Positions 1-5,709 of a stretch of 7,071 nucleotides of DNA are shown here, in pieces. Every line of letters starts with the position of its first letter. Position 1 is the first letter of the stretch. The translations under genes were made by a program, and so were the position numbers. Below the pieces are notes generated by a model. It ran no database searches. It saw only the letters and a program-made list of their open reading frames with translations, and was not told the origin of the DNA. The stretch covers positions 1 through 7,071 of the forward strand of contig JACCSL010000723.1 of the NCBI GenBank assembly GCA_013812995.1, given 5' to 3'. The stretch comes from Ardenticatenales bacterium. Its GTDB lineage: Bacteria; Chloroflexota; Anaerolineae; Ardenticatenales; Ardenticatenaceae.

Positions 1-563
1 GCCGCCGCCGAGGCAACATCGGCCTCCGAGGCCGCAATCGTCTCCGGGCGAGTACCCGCCTGAATCAGCTCCAGCTGGGCCTGAACGCGGCGAATCTCTG
101 CCTGAGCCGCCGATATTTCAGCGGGGCGCGCCCCGGCCCGCAGCGCGTTGAGCGATGCCTGCGCCTGCTGCACCTGTGCCTGCGCGGCGCTCACCGCCGA
201 CTCGGTGCCGCCGCGCGCCAGGTCATCGTAGCGCGCCTTGGCCGCGTTATAGTTGTTGGTTGCCTGCTGAAGCTGAAGCGACTCGGGGCGCATCCCGATA
301 TCCGCGTTGCCCTTCACCCGGTCATAGGCGGCCTGCGCCACCTGGACCGCGGCCTCGGCGTTGGCAAGCTCTGCACGCGCCGCGATGAGTTGCTGCTCCG
401 TGGCCCCCTGCTGCGCCTGGCGCAACGACGCCTGCGCCGCCGCCACATTGGCCTGCGCGGCCTGGATATCTTCCGCGCGCGCCCCCTGCGTCACCCTGGC
501 AAGCTGGGCCTGCGCCGAATCCAGAGATGCCTGGGCGGCTGCAACCTCCTGCGGCCGGGCACC
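1..563 (-). repeat. About 26-residue (78-bp) coiled-coil repeats in the adaptor
   Basis: Within the adaptor, units beginning G-A/T-R-P/A-x-x and continuing with AAQAxLxxAQAxL recur with Gly at residues 142, 168, 194, 260, 285 and 311. Spacing is 25-26 residues except for one 66-residue interval (194-260) that holds the non-repeat insert with NADIGMRPESLQL. These are degenerate at DNA level and are seen as protein repeats. They probably lengthen the alpha-helical hairpin of the adaptor. Confidence 0.7.
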
Positions 564-986
564 GACGCGGAGTTCCTCCAGCCGGGCGGTGGCGCGCGAC
601 ACGCCCGCTTCGGCCTGGGTCACACCCGCCTCGGCCTGCTCCACACCGGCTCTGGCCTGCGCGACGCCTGCCTTGGCCTGTGCCACTGTAGCCTCCTGGC
701 GCGCCGATTCCAACTGAAGGAGGGGTTGCCCGGCCTTCACGCTCTCTCCCTCCTCGACCAGCACCTTCGCAACGATACCGCCGGTGGGAAGGTTCAGGTC
801 GGCGCTCTGCACGGGCACCACCCGGCCATCAGCGATGACCTGATCAGAGGCTTGTACGGCGGGCAAAACGGTGGGGGTTACCTGTACCTCGCCGGAGACC
901 GAGAGCCTCGGCTGCCCGCTCGCCACCCAGACAATAGCTGCCACAACAGCGAGCAGGATAGCGCCGATCACAAGCTTTTTCACCAT
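1..986 (-). CDS. HlyD/MacA-type efflux adaptor (membrane fusion protein), N-terminal part, cut by left edge
   Basis: Periplasmic-adaptor-like subunit that would couple an inner-membrane transporter (usually an ABC MacB-like pump) to export. The visible 328 residues are an N-terminal membrane anchor (residues 3-22, KKLVIGAILLAVVAAIVW after the start), then the first half of a lipoyl/barrel-sandwich domain (about 56-94, with GGIVAKVLVEEGESVKAGQPL). A very long Ala/Gln-rich coiled-coil region follows from about 97 to the window edge. The second barrel-sandwich half and beta-barrel would lie off the left edge. The ATG at 986 is chosen because GAGGAG (complement of 995-1000) lies 8 nt upstream. 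A GTG follows immediately as codon 2. The gene is divergent from the response regulator. The motif NADIGMRPESLQLQQAT (227-243) and the GARP-type repeats are what I associate with Chloroflexota adaptors. In a monoderm the protein would act at the outer face of the membrane instead of bridging two membranes. The family call is firm; the substrate is unknown. Confidence 0.85.
   Translation of the reverse strand, partial: MVKKLVIGAILLAVVAAIVWVASGQPRLSVSGEVQVTPTVLPAVQASDQVIADGRVVPVQSADLNLPTGGIVAKVLVEEGESVKAGQPLLQLESARQEATVAQAKAGVAQARAGVEQAEAGVTQAEAGVSRATARLEELRVGARPQEVAAAQASLDSAQAQLARVTQGARAEDIQAAQANVAAAQASLRQAQQGATEQQLIAARAELANAEAAVQVAQAAYDRVKGNADIGMRPESLQLQQATNNYNAAKARYDDLARGGTESAVSAAQAQVQQAQASLNALRAGARPAEISAAQAEIRRVQAQLELIQAGTRPETIAASEADVASAA
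582..686 (-). repeat. Five 7-residue (21-bp) heptad units in the adaptor
   Basis: Residues 101-135 of the adaptor read as five consecutive heptads of the form V-x-Q-A-x-A-G (VAQAKAG, VAQARAG, VEQAEAG, VTQAEAG, then the diverged VSRATAR). This is a near-perfect coiled-coil heptad and a likely product of small in-frame duplications. It marks the start of the helical hairpin. Confidence 0.75.
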
Positions 987-1025
987 CAGCACGACTCCTC
1001 GAAGTAGAACAAAAAGGGCTGTCGA

Positions 1026-1040
1026 TTTTCAAGTTGAAAA
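1026..1040. promoter_or_regulatory. Perfect palindrome over the -35 box, candidate operator
   Basis: TTTTCAA-G-TTGAAAA is a perfect 7-bp inverted repeat with a 1-bp centre. Its right arm supplies the TTGAAA -35 box of the response-regulator promoter. Its left arm reads TTGAAA on the minus strand, facing the adaptor gene. The 9-mer AGTTGAAAA occurs again at 1078-1086. A dimeric regulator bound here could control both divergent genes; that function is inferred. Confidence 0.45.
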
Positions 1041-1062
1041 CACATAGTGGACGTGATATACT
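1034..1062 (+). promoter_or_regulatory. Extended -10 sigma-70-type promoter for the response regulator
   Basis: TTGAAA (1034-1039), a 17-bp spacer and TATACT (1057-1062), with TGA at 1054-1056 forming an extended -10 (TGn). Predicted start of transcription is near 1069, giving a leader of about 68 nt before the TTG start codon. Both boxes are close to consensus and the spacing is ideal. Confidence 0.7.
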
Positions 1063-1077
1063 GCTAACATATCCCCC

Positions 1078-1088
1078 AGTTGAAAATC
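1078..1088. repeat. Second copy of the AGTTGAAAA element
   Basis: AGTTGAAAA at 1078-1086 repeats 1032-1040 exactly, 46 bp apart. In addition, TTGAAAATC (1080-1088) is the exact inverted copy of GATTTTCAA (1024-1032). The copies flank the promoter core and the predicted transcription start, a layout that suits a two-site operator. Function is inferred. Confidence 0.4.
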
Positions 1089-1123
1089 TACGCCAGCCAC
1101 TCACCCTTCAAAGGGATTCTCTC

Positions 1124-1129
1124 AGGAGG
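1124..1129 (+). promoter_or_regulatory. Ribosome binding site fixing the TTG start at 1137
   Basis: AGGAGG lies 7 nt before TTG at 1137-1139. The next in-frame codons, AAA CGC ATC, give the canonical receiver start MKRILIVEDN. An upstream in-frame TTG at 1080 has no comparable site and would add 19 non-family residues. Confidence 0.8.
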
Positions 1130-1136
1130 GAGCACC

Positions 1137-1565
1137 TTGAAACGCATCTTAATTGTTGAAGACAACACGAACAACCGTCAGTTGATTGCCCTCGTCCTCG
1201 AATTTCACGGGTATGAAACCATTCAGGCGATGAATGGGCAGCAGGCGATTCTGGCTGCCAAGTCCCGCCACCCAGACCTTATTCTGATGGACATTTCGAT
1301 GCCTGTCCTCAATGGGCTGGATGCCACTCGAAAGATCAAGCAGGATAGCACCGTGGCTCATATCCCGGTGGTGGCAATGAGTGTCTACGATACGGAGCAG
1401 GACAGGCAGGCGGTTCAGGACGCGGGGTGTCTGGAGTTATTGGTCAAGCCAATTGACATATCTAAGCTCAAAAGTTGCATCGAGACAACTATTGCGCAGT
1501 ATGGCAAGCCAGCCGCTCTGAATGCCCCTCAAAGCATTCAACCCCAACAGCTTCCGAATCGGTAA
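1137..1565 (+). CDS. Stand-alone CheY-like response regulator receiver protein
   Basis: A 142-residue single-domain phospho-receiver of a two-component system, cytoplasmic, with no output domain. Receiver landmarks: acidic pair E8-D9, phospho-acceptor D52 in MDISMP, conserved G60, switch hydroxyl S82 (in VVAMSV) and the lysine K104-P105 after AGCLELLV. The aromatic switch residue usually found before LxKP is Leu101 here. The domain fills residues 2 to about 122, followed by a short polar Gln/Pro/Asn-rich tail. Start is TTG with an optimal Shine-Dalgarno. No histidine kinase is adjacent, so its partner must be elsewhere. The gene is monocistronic, driven by the promoter at 1034-1062. By family it may act as a phosphate shuttle or bind a kinase or motor target. 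The target cannot be deduced. Confidence 0.9.
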   Translation: MKRILIVEDNTNNRQLIALVLEFHGYETIQAMNGQQAILAAKSRHPDLILMDISMPVLNGLDATRKIKQDSTVAHIPVVAMSVYDTEQDRQAVQDAGCLELLVKPIDISKLKSCIETTIAQYGKPAALNAPQSIQPQQLPNR

Positions 1566-1629
1566 CATCTTTTTTTGCGCCAATCGTACTATGTGTGCAT
1601 CACAGTTGTTTTGTTGCTGCTTTCTTGCT

Positions 1630-1657
1630 TTGTTCTCCAAAAAAATACGATCATAAT
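1630..1657 (+). promoter_or_regulatory. Weak candidate promoter for the endonuclease V gene
   Basis: TTGTTC (1630-1635), 16-bp spacing and CATAAT (1652-1657), in an AT-rich patch of an otherwise GC-rich window. If used, transcription would begin near 1664 and the 1682-1714 hairpin would sit in the leader of the endonuclease V mRNA. Both boxes are imperfect, so this is tentative. Confidence 0.3.
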
Positions 1658-1681
1658 ACAACGCCTATCGTACAGCAGAGG

Positions 1682-1716
1682 AAAGCGTCTGTTCGCTAAA
1701 CGAGCAGACGCTTTTT
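1682..1716 (+). terminator. Strong hairpin, Rho-independent terminator or leader attenuator
   Basis: A 14-bp stem (1682-1695 paired with 1701-1714, one T-G wobble) closes a 5-nt CTAAA loop. The 3' arm runs into a T-tract (1712-1716). On the plus strand it can terminate transcription coming from the response regulator, whose stop lies 117 nt upstream. On the minus strand there is no T-run. It ends 20 nt before the endonuclease V start codon, so any promoter at 1630-1657 would have to read through it. The 171-bp spacer 1566-1736 holds no gene that I can see. Confidence 0.7.
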
Positions 1717-1728
1717 GATTACAAAAAG
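1711..1728 (+). promoter_or_regulatory. Alternative hairpin overlapping the endonuclease V ribosome binding site
   Basis: CTTTTTG (1711-1717) is exactly complementary to CAAAAAG (1722-1728) across a 4-nt loop. It would hide part of the AAGGAG Shine-Dalgarno (1726-1731). It shares bases 1711-1714 with the terminator stem, so the two folds exclude each other. It is short and A/T-rich, hence of doubtful stability. Confidence 0.25.
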
Positions 1729-1736
1729 GAGAAGCC

Positions 1737-2426
1737 ATGTCAACCTTTGAACCACGCCATTCCTGGACGGTGACGATGGAAGAAGCGGTGGCCATCCAGC
1801 AACAGCTTCGCGCGGAGGTCATCACGGAAGATCAGCTGGGCGAGGTTCGCTATGTGGCGGGCGTCGATGCGGGCTTCGAGGAGGAGGGCACAGTGGCGCG
1901 CGCGGCGGTGGCCGTACTGACCTTCCCCGACCTCGCGCTGCACGAGTATGCCATTGCCCATCGCCCGGTAACCTTCCCCTACGTGCCCGGCTTCCTCTCC
2001 TTCCGCGAGATTCCCGCCGTGCTGGCTGCCCTGGAGCAGCTCGCCACGCTCCCCGACGTGCTGCTCTGCGATGGGCAGGGCTTGGCCCACCCGCGCCGCT
2101 TCGGCCTGGCCTGCCACCTGGGCGTGCTCACGGCTCTGCCCGCGATTGGCGTTGCCAAGAGCCGCTTCATCGGGCAGCACGACCCACTCCCGGAGGAGCG
2201 CGGCGCGTGGCAGCCGCTGCGTGATCAGGGCGAGCTTATCGGGGCAGCACTGCGCACCCGCGTCAAAACGCAGCCGCTTTATGTTTCCATCGGGCATCGC
2301 CTCAGCCTGGAGCGTGCCATTGAGGTCGTGCTGCAATGCACGCCGAAGTACCGCCTGCCAGAGACCACGCGCTGGGCACACCGTATGGCCTCGAACCTGA
2401 TTCAAGAAGGAGACTTGCCCGAATAG
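1737..2426 (+). CDS. nfi: Endonuclease V (deoxyinosine 3' endonuclease)
   Basis: DNA repair enzyme that nicks DNA at the second phosphodiester bond 3' to deoxyinosine, using Mg2+, to start removal of deaminated adenine. At 229 residues it matches the usual bacterial length (about 220-230). Family motifs are all present: VAGVDAGF with metal-binding D44, the wedge PYVPGFLSFRE with Y82 and catalytic E91, DGQGLAHPRRFGLA with D112 and H118, GVAKSRFIG with K141, LYVSIGHRLSL, and C-terminal H215 in RWAHRMAS. These line up with the Thermotoga maritima active-site set D43, Y80, E89, D110, H116, K139 and H214, so the enzyme should be active. The start ATG follows AAGGAG by 5 nt. The nucleotidyltransferase gene begins 9 bp after the stop and is probably co-transcribed. 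Nothing suggests truncation. Confidence 0.96.
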   Translation: MSTFEPRHSWTVTMEEAVAIQQQLRAEVITEDQLGEVRYVAGVDAGFEEEGTVARAAVAVLTFPDLALHEYAIAHRPVTFPYVPGFLSFREIPAVLAALEQLATLPDVLLCDGQGLAHPRRFGLACHLGVLTALPAIGVAKSRFIGQHDPLPEERGAWQPLRDQGELIGAALRTRVKTQPLYVSIGHRLSLERAIEVVLQCTPKYRLPETTRWAHRMASNLIQEGDLPE

Positions 2427-2435
2427 GAGACGCCA

Positions 2436-3200
2436 ATGGACGGGGTAGAACAAGCCTTTTTGGAAATTCGGGAGGCCGCCCGACAAAACGAGGATATTCA
2501 GGGATTTGTGCTCACGGGCTCACGAGGCAAGGGCTTCGAGAATGCCTGGTCGGACTATGACTTTGCGCTGTTTGTCAGCGACGAGGCATTGGAAAAATAC
2601 CAAGAGCAGTACCGCGACCTCCCATCGGGGGCGCATCTCTATCTCTTCACCCTGGACAGCTTTCGGGAGCGGGCCGCGTGGGGGAGCCCGATGGAGTGGG
2701 AGCGCTACACCTGGGCGCGTCTCAGTGTTGACTTTGACCGCACAGGAGGTCTCATCCAGCAGCTTCTCGACGAAAAAGGCACGGTTCCGGCGGAGCACAC
2801 TCAGGCGCATATCCGCTATTCGCTGAACTGGTTTCTGAATCAGGTATACCACTCGATCAAATGTCTGCGCGTGCAGGACCGCGTGGCGCATCGCCTGGAG
2901 GCAGCGGAGGCCACCCGCCCGTTCCTCCAGGCGCTCTTTGCGACGCATGAGCGTCGCCTCGTCCCCTATTATAAGTATCTCCGTTGGGAGCTGGAGCATT
3001 ATCCCCTGCACAAGCTCTCCCTCACGGTGGACGAACTGCTGAACACGTTGGAGCAGCTTCTCAGTGAAGACAGTCACCGCGCCCAGCAAAAGCTCCTGGC
3101 GGAAGCGCAGCGCCTCTTCAGCGCCGAGGGCTTTGTGGACCTCTTTGCCCAGTACCGGGCGCGGTTTGTGCTGGGCTATCCCACGTCGGTTGAGGAATGA
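2436..3200 (+). CDS. Nucleotidyltransferase-fold protein (DNA polymerase beta superfamily)
   Basis: A 254-residue protein with the minimal nucleotidyltransferase signature. TGSRGKG (27-33) is followed after the usual gap by SDYDF, giving metal-binding D40 and D42. A third acidic position is likely D99 or D101 in LSVDFD. Residues from about 118 onward are predicted all-helical (HIRYSLNWFLNQVYHS and on), like the C-terminal helical domain of aminoglycoside/lincosamide nucleotidyltransferase relatives. Likely chemistry is transfer of a nucleoside monophosphate to a small molecule or protein; the acceptor is unknown. The Shine-Dalgarno AGGAG overlaps the stop codon of endonuclease V (2425-2429), 6 nt before the ATG, implying translational coupling. 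Sequence alone cannot separate antibiotic modification, a MNT-type antitoxin or a housekeeping role. No HEPN-like partner is adjacent, which weakens the antitoxin option. Confidence 0.8.
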   Translation: MDGVEQAFLEIREAARQNEDIQGFVLTGSRGKGFENAWSDYDFALFVSDEALEKYQEQYRDLPSGAHLYLFTLDSFRERAAWGSPMEWERYTWARLSVDFDRTGGLIQQLLDEKGTVPAEHTQAHIRYSLNWFLNQVYHSIKCLRVQDRVAHRLEAAEATRPFLQALFATHERRLVPYYKYLRWELEHYPLHKLSLTVDELLNTLEQLLSEDSHRAQQKLLAEAQRLFSAEGFVDLFAQYRARFVLGYPTSVEE

Positions 3201-3226
3201 CAGATAAGGAACGTCTGCTTTATAAT
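3197..3226 (+). promoter_or_regulatory. Promoter of the protease-MoxR operon
   Basis: ATGACA (3197-3202, one mismatch to TTGACA), an 18-bp spacer and a perfect TATAAT (3221-3226). Predicted start of transcription is near 3233, leaving about 42 nt before the protease ATG. The -35 box overlaps the TGA stop (3198-3200) of the nucleotidyltransferase gene. No terminator hairpin was seen between the two genes, so some read-through is possible. Confidence 0.6.
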
Positions 3227-3274
3227 TCGGGCAACAATCATTTTCCATCTTGATTACGGAGTTTGAGATAAAAA

Positions 3275-4597
3275 ATGCGCGGACTTGACGCCCCCCTTCA
3301 TAAACGCCTTCGTGATGTACTCTCGGATTGCGGCCCCTTCGACAGTTCAAGCACGCTTCGGGTAGTTTTTGATGACCCGCGAATCTATCCTTGGCGCAAC
3401 AACCTGCCCGAGGCCAACGGACGCGCTAGCAGGGTGAATGCGCTGATTAGCTACCTCTACGGCCAGCAAAATGAGAAGAAAGTCAATGCGCTGCTCCTCT
3501 TCCTGCTAGTCCTGGTAGATCACGCAGAGAAGGGCACGGACTGCCTCAATGAGCTAGCCGAGGCAGCCAGGGCGCTGGCAGAGATGTTGGGCGGGGTAAA
3601 TCTATCCCAACTTCCCCCGGAGCATCAAGAAGATATTCCTGGTCCGGAGCCGGAGCCACCCCCGATCCGCGTTGACCTGCCCATACCCCCTCCTGAGATT
3701 TTTATCCAGCAAACAGAAGTCCCCCCTCTTACCACTGCCCTAACTACTATTATCATTAAAATCCCTTACCAAACTTTGCAGGCTGTGTTGAGCAACGCAG
3801 AAATCGACCCCAGCCAATTGCCCCCCGGTCTGCCCGCCAGACAGATGGCGGAGACGCTGGTTGCCCAGTTTAGAAGTTACCGTTCTTCCAAGGCTCGGCC
3901 AGACTATCACCCTCTGGTTGCTTTGCTTGGGTACCTGCTCCAGGCTGGGGACGCCTATGGGTTGGATGACCAGGCCACCATGCTGTTCGAGAGATTGGTG
4001 AGGCGGGGAAGAGAGAATCTGAAGGCGCTACACGCCCGCCGCTCCGTGGGGCGCATCGAGACTGCCCAGGGCGCAGGCATCGGTACGGGAACTTATGTAG
4101 GGAATGGGCTTCTGCTGACCTGCAATCATATCTTTACCAAGAACGCGGTTCAGCGGGCCTGGGTGCACTTCGGACAGGTGAAGGGTGGATTAGGGATTGA
4201 CGAGCCCATCGAACTTGATCTGGCAACGCCGATAGCCCGCAACTCCCAGCTCGATTTCGCATTACTGCGCCTCAAGGAGCCGATTTCCTATCCGGCGGCG
4301 CGGCCAGAGGACATCATCCTGAGTAGCAACGGGAAGGTGCGTCTGATCCATCATCCCGAGGGTGGGTTTGTTGAGGTTTCAGCCCTGGGGGATATTCGTC
4401 AGGCGGGCACGGAGTATATCGATCATACCATTCCGGCAAAAGAGGGATCCTCAGGTGGGCCGCTCTTTGACGAGCAGTGGCGCTTCGTGGCAATCCATCG
4501 TGGGAATGTGGGTATGGGGCGCTCCGTCACGCCCGGCACGCTGGGGGGAACCCCCATTCGCGCGATCTGGTCTGTTCTGGCACCCAATCTTACTTGA
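3275..4597 (+). CDS. Effector-associated-domain trypsin-like serine protease
   Basis: A 440-residue multidomain protein. Residues about 5-105 form a helical domain (LRDVLSDCGPFDSSSTLRVVF region, then RVNALISYLYGQ, then NALLLFLLVLVDH) of the effector-associated (EAD) type found on bacterial NTPase-linked conflict proteins. A Pro/Glu-rich linker (113-150) and a second, mostly helical region (about 152-250) follow. The C-terminal trypsin fold (about 258-436) carries a complete triad: H285 in LTCNHIF, D327 in NSQLDFALLRL and S393 in GSSGGPLFD. There is no signal peptide, so it should act in the cytoplasm, presumably cleaving a target once recruited through the EAD. The ATG has only a distant GGAG (3258-3261, 13 nt), suggesting modest translation. 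It is the first gene of the operon. Family and triad are firm; the EAD label is from pattern recognition, and the target is unknown. Confidence 0.85.
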   Translation: MRGLDAPLHKRLRDVLSDCGPFDSSSTLRVVFDDPRIYPWRNNLPEANGRASRVNALISYLYGQQNEKKVNALLLFLLVLVDHAEKGTDCLNELAEAARALAEMLGGVNLSQLPPEHQEDIPGPEPEPPPIRVDLPIPPPEIFIQQTEVPPLTTALTTIIIKIPYQTLQAVLSNAEIDPSQLPPGLPARQMAETLVAQFRSYRSSKARPDYHPLVALLGYLLQAGDAYGLDDQATMLFERLVRRGRENLKALHARRSVGRIETAQGAGIGTGTYVGNGLLLTCNHIFTKNAVQRAWVHFGQVKGGLGIDEPIELDLATPIARNSQLDFALLRLKEPISYPAARPEDIILSSNGKVRLIHHPEGGFVEVSALGDIRQAGTEYIDHTIPAKEGSSGGPLFDEQWRFVAIHRGNVGMGRSVTPGTLGGTPIRAIWSVLAPNLT

Positions 4598-4604
4598 GCT
4601 TTAG

Positions 4605-4610
4605 AAAGGA
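4605..4610 (+). promoter_or_regulatory. Ribosome binding site fixing the start at 4618
   Basis: AAAGGA sits 7 nt before ATG 4618. A longer reading from 4477 in the same frame would overlap the protease end by 121 bp and add 47 residues of out-of-frame-looking sequence. The 4618 start, 20 bp after the protease stop, is therefore preferred. Confidence 0.75.
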
Positions 4611-4617
4611 CACCTTT

Positions 4618-5706
4618 ATGAATGGCTGGCAGCGTTTGATGGGGCTAATCAGTCGCTCCGCGCAGCAGTACACCCATCAGTTTATTCCAGCGAGCCTGAC
4701 GGATGTGCCCCAGAACGACACCCCAGTAAAGGAGGGGGAAGCCTACTGCCGACTCTGGCTCTCGGAGATGCGGCTGGCCAAGGATGTCGAGTGGTTCCAA
4801 CAGCGTTACCCTGTGGTCCACACCGCCACCACCTTCCACTACAATCAGCAGCCGCAGACAATTCCCTATCTGGCAGGGCCCGGTCAGATCAAGGAGCTCA
4901 GCGAAAATAATCTGGACAAGGTAATCCAGTGCAACTTCCCTCTCACGCCGCTCTTTCCCCTCACTCAAGGTGTGGTGCAGTTCCAGGCAAGTCTCTTTAG
5001 CCTGGAGAGTGACAACTATCTCCGCAGCTTCACCAACACGCTGGAGAGTCTGTCGGAACTTCTTCCGGTCCCGGAACTCTCCTCCGTGCTCAAGTTGGTC
5101 GTGCCTATATACAACGGGATTGCCGATCTATTGAGCGCAGGTAATGGGCAGCTCAAGCTGGGCTACCAGCAGACCTTTACCCCGGCGGGCGGCGGGGGCA
5201 GCCACGACCTGCGGCGCGGCTACATCGCGGTCATCCTCGCCTCGCAGGGCACCTTCGACGCGGGCACGCTCTGCGTGGTCCAGGATAGTCTGCGCATCGG
5301 GCCAAAGGCAGGCTCCTTCCTGGCCGACAACCGCCCGCTGGAAAAACACAGCTACATGCTATTCCGCTGGGAAACCCAGTCCGAGCAGGATTGGGAGTCC
5401 CTGAGCGCCATCAAACAACTGGTCCACAAGGCCGAGGAGGCCGTGCTGATGGCGCGCCTTGATGAGGCGCGCAGCCTCCTGGCAACCCTCAAGGTCGAGA
5501 TTTTCCGCAGCCCCGACCTGACCAAGAGTGATCGCCGCACTATGACGACGAAGCTCCAGGCGCACCTGACCGAGCTGGGGCTCCAGGGCGCACGGGGTCT
5601 GGAATCCATGCCCTCCCTCTACACCATCATGCAACGCCCCCTCCCCGAGCTGAGCGACACCGAGCAGGCGGAGTTGGACGGGCTGGAGCAACTGTTTGGA
5701 ACGTAA
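4618..5706 (+). CDS. Uncharacterised protein of the protease-MoxR operon
   Basis: I do not recognise this 362-residue protein. It has no signal peptide and no obvious membrane span. Residues about 15-255 look beta-rich and mixed, with a hydrophobic stretch LSSVLKLVVPIYNGIADLL (154-172), a GGGG loop (191-194) and strand-like segments GYIAVILAS, TLCVVQDSLRIG and SYMLFRWET. The pattern around 201-250 suggests a compact beta domain. Residues about 257-322 form a likely helical hairpin (IKQLVHKAEEAVLMARLDEARSLL region), and an acidic tail ends the protein. It lies 20 bp after the protease and 3 bp before the next gene, so all are very likely expressed together. It may be a sensor, scaffold or proteolytic substrate of the system. 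In the MoxR-vWA literature such partners include 'ternary complex associated' domains, but I cannot assign one. No catalytic motif was seen. Confidence 0.75.
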   Translation: MNGWQRLMGLISRSAQQYTHQFIPASLTDVPQNDTPVKEGEAYCRLWLSEMRLAKDVEWFQQRYPVVHTATTFHYNQQPQTIPYLAGPGQIKELSENNLDKVIQCNFPLTPLFPLTQGVVQFQASLFSLESDNYLRSFTNTLESLSELLPVPELSSVLKLVVPIYNGIADLLSAGNGQLKLGYQQTFTPAGGGGSHDLRRGYIAVILASQGTFDAGTLCVVQDSLRIGPKAGSFLADNRPLEKHSYMLFRWETQSEQDWESLSAIKQLVHKAEEAVLMARLDEARSLLATLKVEIFRSPDLTKSDRRTMTTKLQAHLTELGLQGARGLESMPSLYTIMQRPLPELSDTEQAELDGLEQLFGT

Positions 5707-5709
5707 CTG

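Noticed and set aside
390..1007. Open plus-strand frame of 205 codons opposite the adaptor gene
   Set aside because: It is antisense to a convincing adaptor with membrane anchor, barrel-sandwich motif and Shine-Dalgarno. Its translation is low-complexity, His/Arg/Leu-rich and without any domain. It is a by-product of the GC-rich alanine codons.
1080..1136. Upstream TTG start that would lengthen the response regulator by 19 residues
   Set aside because: It has no ribosome binding site, the extra residues do not belong to the receiver fold, and it overlaps the repeated TTGAAAATC element close to the predicted transcription start.
1682..1728. Riboswitch or small RNA in the spacer before endonuclease V
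   Set aside because: Only simple hairpins are visible, with no conserved aptamer core I recognise. Terminator or attenuator is the simplest reading.
1740..2486. Long minus-strand open frame of 248 codons opposite endonuclease V
   Set aside because: The plus strand encodes a complete endonuclease V with all active-site residues. The antisense translation shows no recognisable fold.
2436..3200. Calling the nucleotidyltransferase an antibiotic resistance gene
   Set aside because: Only the generic superfamily motif and a helical C-terminus can be seen. No residue pattern identifies a drug substrate, and the neighbours do not suggest a resistance cassette.
2520..3350. Minus-strand open frame of 276 codons opposite the nucleotidyltransferase
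   Set aside because: It covers the promoter and start of the protease operon and has no domain or ribosome binding site. The sense strand carries the GS-x9-DxD signature.
4477..4617. 47-residue N-terminal extension of the unknown protein
   Set aside because: It overlaps the catalytic part of the protease gene and looks like out-of-frame translation. The ATG at 4618 has a good Shine-Dalgarno and normal operon spacing.
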